Assembly: GCF_039555335.1 (NCBI RefSeq)
Contig: NC_092629.1
Span: 31,580,203-31,644,202, forward strand
Length of the DNA: 64,000 nucleotides
Reading direction: 5' to 3'
DNA from: Amphiura filiformis
Taxonomy: Eukaryota; Echinodermata; Ophiuroidea; Amphilepidida; Amphiuridae
The notes under the pieces are model-generated. The model saw nothing but the letters and a program-made list of their open reading frames with translations, was not told the origin of the DNA and did no database searches. The position numbers and the translations under genes are program-made. Positions 59,253 to 64,000 of the stretch are shown here, piece by piece. How positions within the stretch are numbered: position 1 is the stretch's first letter; every line of letters starts with the position of its first letter.

Positions 59253-61600
59253 AATACCACAGTTCGTTGGTGGAGATATTTCAGTCTCCCGCTTCTTTGA
59301 GTCGACAGCACAATCAAGCACTATTGGCTCTACTACCGCCTTTAGAGTCAATTAGACATCAATTATGGTAAATTTTGTACCAATATTGGTAACATAAATT
59401 TCACAGAGTACCCCATTTGAACTTCATATAGCTTCTCCCAATCAATTACTCTCCTGGCCTTATATCTATTTTTTCCTTTCTAGAATAATCTTAACTATTT
59501 ATGGTAAATTACAGCAATTCTAAGAATAGCACATTAGATCTCCACAAGCCAATCACAATCATTAATCTGTGTACATCATTTATATTTGTGTATAGATGGT
59601 TACTGTAATAGCGCCAACACTTACGCTTAATGTTTTATTAATATCTAAATGTCTCCAGAAACTTCTACATGTAACTAGATATGAATATCTTGTTCACTTT
59701 TAATCATTAGCATTCCAGAATATTCCATGTAGAAACAAAAGGAAATAAATATCAAAGTAAATGAAAATTAATGTTTGATGACAAAATACATAACTTTTAA
59801 TGATTATTATGGATTTTTGTCTGGGGGACATAACAAATGTACCACTAGCTTTACCTTGATTCATGTTAAAATGTGATCAGAAACATCAAGTAAAGCTGTA
59901 GTAGTAGAACGCCCTTTTCAAAACCCAGACAGACATGAATTTAAGATACCATTATGTGTTAGGTAATGTAAGGTTAGTCTCAAGTTCATGGGAATGTTTG
60001 GCAAAGTAGGGGTAAGACTTGACAAGTTGATTTTCCACCGAAGATCAACAGTTCCTAGCACAGGAAAAGAACATTGAATGGTGCATTGGGCATTAAGTTT
60101 GAGTAGGCTGAATCATTTGGATAAGATTGAGTAGACCAACAGTTCCTACCCCACCAAAGAGCATTATTGTCAGATTATTGATTTGTTCCTATGTTATTCT
60201 GTAATTAGTTAAAGAGGTCCATGCACCCCCACGCTACGCTCCGCGTTTAGCAGGGACCGCGTCATTCAATATCCTTCATGTTGATTTATGTATTATACAT
60301 ATAACTATGTTTTATAAATGTAAGATTTATTGTAGGCCTATACCTACATTATTATGTAAATAGGATTGTTATACTATATTATGATTGTTATACTATATTA
60401 TTATACCCTGTATTCACGTTTTGATCTCAAATATACTTTATTATTATATCCTGAATACCTAAGTTTAATTTTTTAAATGTAAGTTTTATTGTAGGCCTGA
60501 ACCTACATTCACATGTATTTATGATAGTATACTATATTAATATACCCTGTATACCTATTTATTCATGTTGATGAATTTAGTTGTATAATCTTGTCAACTT
60601 TGTTATTATATCCTGGATACCTATATTATCATGTATAACGTTATTTTTTATTTTATTGCCATATCCTGAGTTATACTTCTAATCATGTTAGATATATTAT
60701 ATAGTACATTGCCTATGGTATACAACTTGTATTAATTCTTACATTAATAATTGCTTTTACCAATAATCTTACTGTTTAATGTTACTCCAACTGATTTGTA
60801 TATATACATATATCGATCTATGTTATTTGTATTTATATATACTGTATTTGATATTGATTGATGAATGAATGAATGAATGAATGAATGAAAAAAAGAATAG
60901 GGCGCTGTGTTTTATTAAGGTTGAGTAGAATGAATGAGTAGTACAAGGTTGAGTATACTGCAGTAATTGTGCAAAGATTGGATGGACTGATATTTGTTTT
61001 TGCCATGATCATGCGACATACTGAATGACATCCTACAGCGTCATTCAGCATGCATGGTCTGCTTTTCAGTACGAAGTTCATAGAATTGTTTAGTAAAGAA
61101 TGGGTAAAACTTGATACGTACTGGTTGTCCATCTAAGACCAACAGTCCCAGTTCACCAAAGAGCATGGAATGGTGCATTGTATGTTCAACCTGGTCTCCT
61201 AACTAAACGGCCGTATATAGTCAGTTTACATAATGGTTCTAAACTGACTATATAGATCAGTTTAGGACGACTATATTGACGCCTCTGTTGGTCAACGCTA
61301 CATTAAGGTAAATCGTTGCTTTCTTGCCCCTCCAGTGCCATATATATTGGAACTTCATTAGTTGCAAGTCTTCGCTATGGAAGTTGCCGACCTCAGCCCT
61401 ACATGCTCGCGGCAATGATTTTTTGTTGATACTGGGCTTCCAGCCATTTAGGGCTTAAAACATCAAGTTCCAAATAATTCCACACAGGATAAGGAAGCAA
61501 GGAGTAACCTTAAGTTATCGACAGCCCACAATTTCCCTCATTCTTTAGGCCCTGCCCTCTATCGGGGCTAATTTATAGTTTATACTTTATCGCTACTGTT
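59253..61600. other. No gene recognised
   Basis: AT-rich DNA with diffuse repeats of TATACCTATTTATTCATG-like words at 60290-60660 and a (TGAA)n microsatellite at about 60860-60890. No coding structure is seen. Confidence 0.5.
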
Positions 61601-61695
61601 TTTGAGCGCTTATTGTTTCTTTATAGCCCTTTTTTTACAAATATATATCTCCAATCTCGGACTCGTCATGTTTAATCATTTTGTTATTTCTTTAG

Positions 61696-61959
61696 CAATA
61701 TGTCTAGGTAACTGCCAACTGTGCGTTCTGAAGAAACGACCAGACCCATCCCAAGGTGGCGCTTTGAGGTGGTCACTCCCATATAGCCAGATATGTTTAT
61801 GTCCAGGAGTGGTAGCGCCAATACAGTCGCCTGCTCATTTCTGTACCAATGTAGATATGATAAAGCTGTGGTATGTGGATGACGCTACACCATTAATCAA
61901 CCGAATGAATTGGAATAAAGAGACACTTGATTTATTATTAGACCGAGCTGAATATTGTG
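61696..61959 (+). CDS. Candidate cysteine-rich exon upstream of the EGF exons
   Basis: 264 bp between a good acceptor (TTATTTCTTTAG) and a donor (GTAAGC), phase 1 at both ends, open throughout. It would splice in phase onto the EGF exon at 62608. The product has seven cysteines (ICLGNCQLCVL, ICLCPG, HFC, AEYC). I recognise no domain in it. Symmetric phase-1 exons are typical of extracellular modules, which fits the neighbours. There is no homology support, so it could be chance. Confidence 0.4.
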
Positions 61960-61989
61960 GTAAGCATAAATTCTTCTAATATGGAATCA

Positions 61990-62243
61990 CAGCAAACACA
62001 AAACGTTGGACAGAAAACGTTCAAATGTCGGGTTATATAAAGGGTATAAAACGTTTTAATAACATTCAAAAACATTTTTGAAAACTTTATGCCAAACATT
62101 CTAAACAGAATATTATTTAAGTGTTGACAAAATATTTTACAATAACGTTTTAAAAACGTTTTCATTACCTTTATATAACCCGACATTTAAATGTTATTGA
62201 CACGTTTTGTATAAACATTTTAAGAACATTTTTGTGTTTGCTG
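61990..62243. mobile_element. Family C MITE-like repeat, best copy
   Basis: Ends CAGCAAACACAAAA and TTTTTGTGTTTGCTG are inverted, followed inside by GTCGGGTTATATAAAGGGTA and its counterpart CCTTTATATAACCCGACA. The interior is AAAACGTTTT-rich. It lies in the intron between the candidate exon and EGF exon 1. Related copies are at 9291 and 23925. Confidence 0.75.
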
Positions 62244-62582
62244 GGATATGCCCCCGTTCCTTAAAAATATATATATGTTTTTTTTCTTTTCATTCTTCAG
62301 GGCGTCTGCATTCCCGGTGCTCGGTTGTTTATGTATTATGTCACGCGTGTGTATTCGCACGTGGGATATGAACAATAGTATCATGAATACACCCGGATTA
62401 CTTTAATGCACTTAACTTAATAATATAAACGGTAAAGAAACACGCATTACTGACAAATGTTTCCAAAACCTTATCACCGTCAGTTTCATTTTACTATAAT
62501 TCGTCATTATTATATACCACCAAAAAGTGTTCATTCTTGAAAAGCGAAAGACAAAAAGGCACCTTTTAATTTTCTTTTTTGA

Positions 62583-62732
<150 letters not shown>

Positions 62733-62960
62733 TAGTAAACCACCATGTTAAATAATAATCACCGAGTCAAAGTACCTTTGGAAATGCTGAATATCCTTTA
62801 TAAATTGTCTGCTATGATTACTAATTAATTTTCAATACCAGTTTTGTCGTCCGTCCTCGCCATCGGTATCATCAATATTATTATTTTGTGCTAGTTCTTC
62901 AAAACAAATTGAATTTTAATAGCACACTTCAAAAATGTCTTTTTATGCATTTGTATACAG

Positions 62961-63030
62961 ATAATGACGAATGTGCACTGGATACTGACAACAATATCGT
63001 TTTAGTGTGAATACCGTTGATCCCTTTATA
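62961..63030 (+). pseudogene. Decayed EGF exon (copy 2)
   Basis: After an intact-looking acceptor (TTTGTATACAG) the sequence reads NDECALDTDNN, then loses the middle of the domain. A TGA stop follows within 17 codons, then a residue of the GSFTC region (ATACCGTTGATCCCTTTA). It has too few cysteines and no donor. A duplicated, dead exon. Confidence 0.75.
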
Positions 63031-63384
63031 TCAAGATTGTTAAATAATGTGCAATATTTATTCTTCTGTTTTGTTTTTATTTTGCGTCCAGCATGTGGGG
63101 TTTGGACCCACTTGTCCTTCAGGCGTTATCAGTGATTTCCTTCACAATTCATTGTTAGGCCCTGACAGGCTTTGCATAATGGTCCGTTTTTGATGTTGTT
63201 AATGTTTTCTGCTAAAGTACTATTAAATAAATGTTAATTGTGATGTGATCCTACTTTATGTTGCTAAGCAAAGTCAGTTTATTCAAGCATTAAAAGAAAC
63301 ACTTCATATTTTTTTATCATTCCACAGTATCTGTTTTTAGCTGATGAATTTGGTTTTAATAGTCATTTTTAAATGATCTTATTT

Positions 63385-63649
63385 CATATATGTGATGCGA
63401 TCAAGCAAAATCAGTCGGAACTCGGAAATATCAAATATTGAGTTTCTGATAGGATAGTAAAACGCATTTACAAAGCTGGATTTTGCAGAAAACCCCATTG
63501 TAATTGAACAACCAGTTCCAAAGATATGGGCGATTAAAGAGTTTCCAAAACAATAGGAATCAAAAGGAAATATTTCCTTTGTTTGGCTATATCTCAAAAT
63601 CAATATTTGCGAGTTCCGACTGATTTTGCTTGATCGCATCACATATGTG
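63385..63649. mobile_element. MITE abutting the acceptor of EGF exon 3
   Basis: Arms 63385-63424 and 63610-63649 are inverted with about 38 of 40 matches (GTGATGCGATCAAGCAAAAT and its reverse complement). It is 265 bp with no coding sequence. Its right end lies seven bases before the exon. Confidence 0.85.
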
Positions 63650-63656
63650 TGTACAG

Positions 63657-63779
63657 ATATAGATGAATGTGCTTTAGATACCGATAACTGTGATACAAAT
63701 GCTAACTGCACCAATACTGATGGTTCCTTCACATGTGCATGTAATGACGGTTACAATGGAGATGGAGTAACATGCACAG
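63657..63779 (+). CDS. Calcium-binding EGF-like domain exon (copy 3), donor missing
   Basis: 123 bp, phase 1 start after GTGTACAG. It reads DIDECALDTDNCDTNANCTN, then [20 protein letters not shown], with all six cysteines. It is nearly identical to exon 1. The expected GT after ACATGCACAG is absent: the next bases are ATGTTG. Downstream DNA (AAACCAGCTTTGTCG, near 63814) matches the intron after exon 1 (about 62837), so a deletion appears to have removed the donor. Without a donor the frame reads on to the window end. Confidence 0.75.
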
Positions 63780-63856
63780 ATGTTGTCAAATGTTCTGCTT
63801 TAATTGCTTTTAAAACCAGCTTTGTCGCGTCCTCATCATCGCTATCATCAATGTTA

Positions 63857-63882
63857 TCTATGCCCGTGCAACGGGGCATAGA
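63857..63882. repeat. Perfect 9-bp hairpin, TCTATGCCC stem
   Basis: TCTATGCCC and GGGCATAGA pair perfectly around the loop GTGCAACG, followed by a CTTCTCCTT-rich tract. GC-rich CCGTGCAACGGG hairpins occur near the ends of some Helitrons; here that is only a suggestion. Confidence 0.6.
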
Positions 63883-64000
63883 TATTGTATTTGTTCTGTT
63901 TAGTCTTCGGATTCTCCTTCTTCTCCTTCTTCTCAAGATCAGTCCTTTGCCCTCCTCTAGCTCAAGAACTAAAGTAGCCTCGGGGCCCATACTTGGTACA

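Noticed and set aside
63340..63370. CTGATGA near 63340 as another hammerhead
   Set aside because: No stem II complement or GAAA follows at the right distance.
63751..63990. Minus-strand frame with an Arg run at the window end
   Set aside because: Antisense of EGF exon 3 and a CTTCTCC tract; the Arg run is simple repeat.

Overview
The window is animal nuclear DNA, not bacterial. Genes are split by GT-AG introns, intergenic DNA is AT-rich and packed with dispersed repeats, and the proteins are metazoan: an SLC16-like transporter, a rhodopsin-class peptide-type GPCR, a fibrinogen-related domain and calcium-binding EGF exons. Together with abundant L2/CR1-type LINEs, a Penelope-like element and hAT and mariner-like non-autonomous DNA transposons, this suits a marine invertebrate, perhaps a deuterostome such as a hemichordate or echinoderm. 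The species cannot be fixed from the sequence alone.

Layout. 1-5.99 kb: no gene; a 59-bp perfect palindrome and a ~450-bp MITE that recurs at 24.4 kb. 5.99-11.06 kb: a complete four-exon monocarboxylate-transporter-like gene on the minus strand, whose intron 1 is purine-rich low-complexity DNA. 11-16.6 kb: repeats, no gene. 16.8-20.25 kb: a nearly full-length L2-type LINE whose only coding defects are three one-base length changes in A runs. 21.5-23.5 kb: a ~125-bp tandem repeat carrying nuclear-receptor DR1-like sites, then a nested long-TIR element. 24.4-33.5 kb: two copies of a duplicated piece of a GPCR gene, each split by different insertions, with a broken fibrinogen-domain gene between them. 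A three-stem hammerhead ribozyme fold lies at 32.0 kb. 33.5-35.7 kb: foldback elements. 38.0-41.6 kb: two adjacent hAT-type elements, each with an 8-bp target duplication. 42.5-45.4 kb: a 2.9-kb foldback of tandem repeats with a mariner-type MITE nested inside. 46.5-47.6 kb: an intact single-exon GPCR, closest relative in the window of the two GPCR pseudogenes. 48-59.3 kb: LINE remnants and an internally deleted Penelope-like element whose terminal direct repeats both carry a hammerhead-like core. 61.7-63.8 kb: a cysteine-rich candidate exon followed by tandemly duplicated EGF exons; this gene runs off the window.

The host genes (transporter, GPCR, fibrinogen-domain protein, EGF protein) show no evident functional link. 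Most of the window is shaped by transposable elements. The most notable signals are the self-cleaving ribozyme folds associated with Penelope-type DNA, the triplicated motif in the transporter's cytoplasmic loop, and the tandem EGF exon duplication in which one copy has lost its splice donor.
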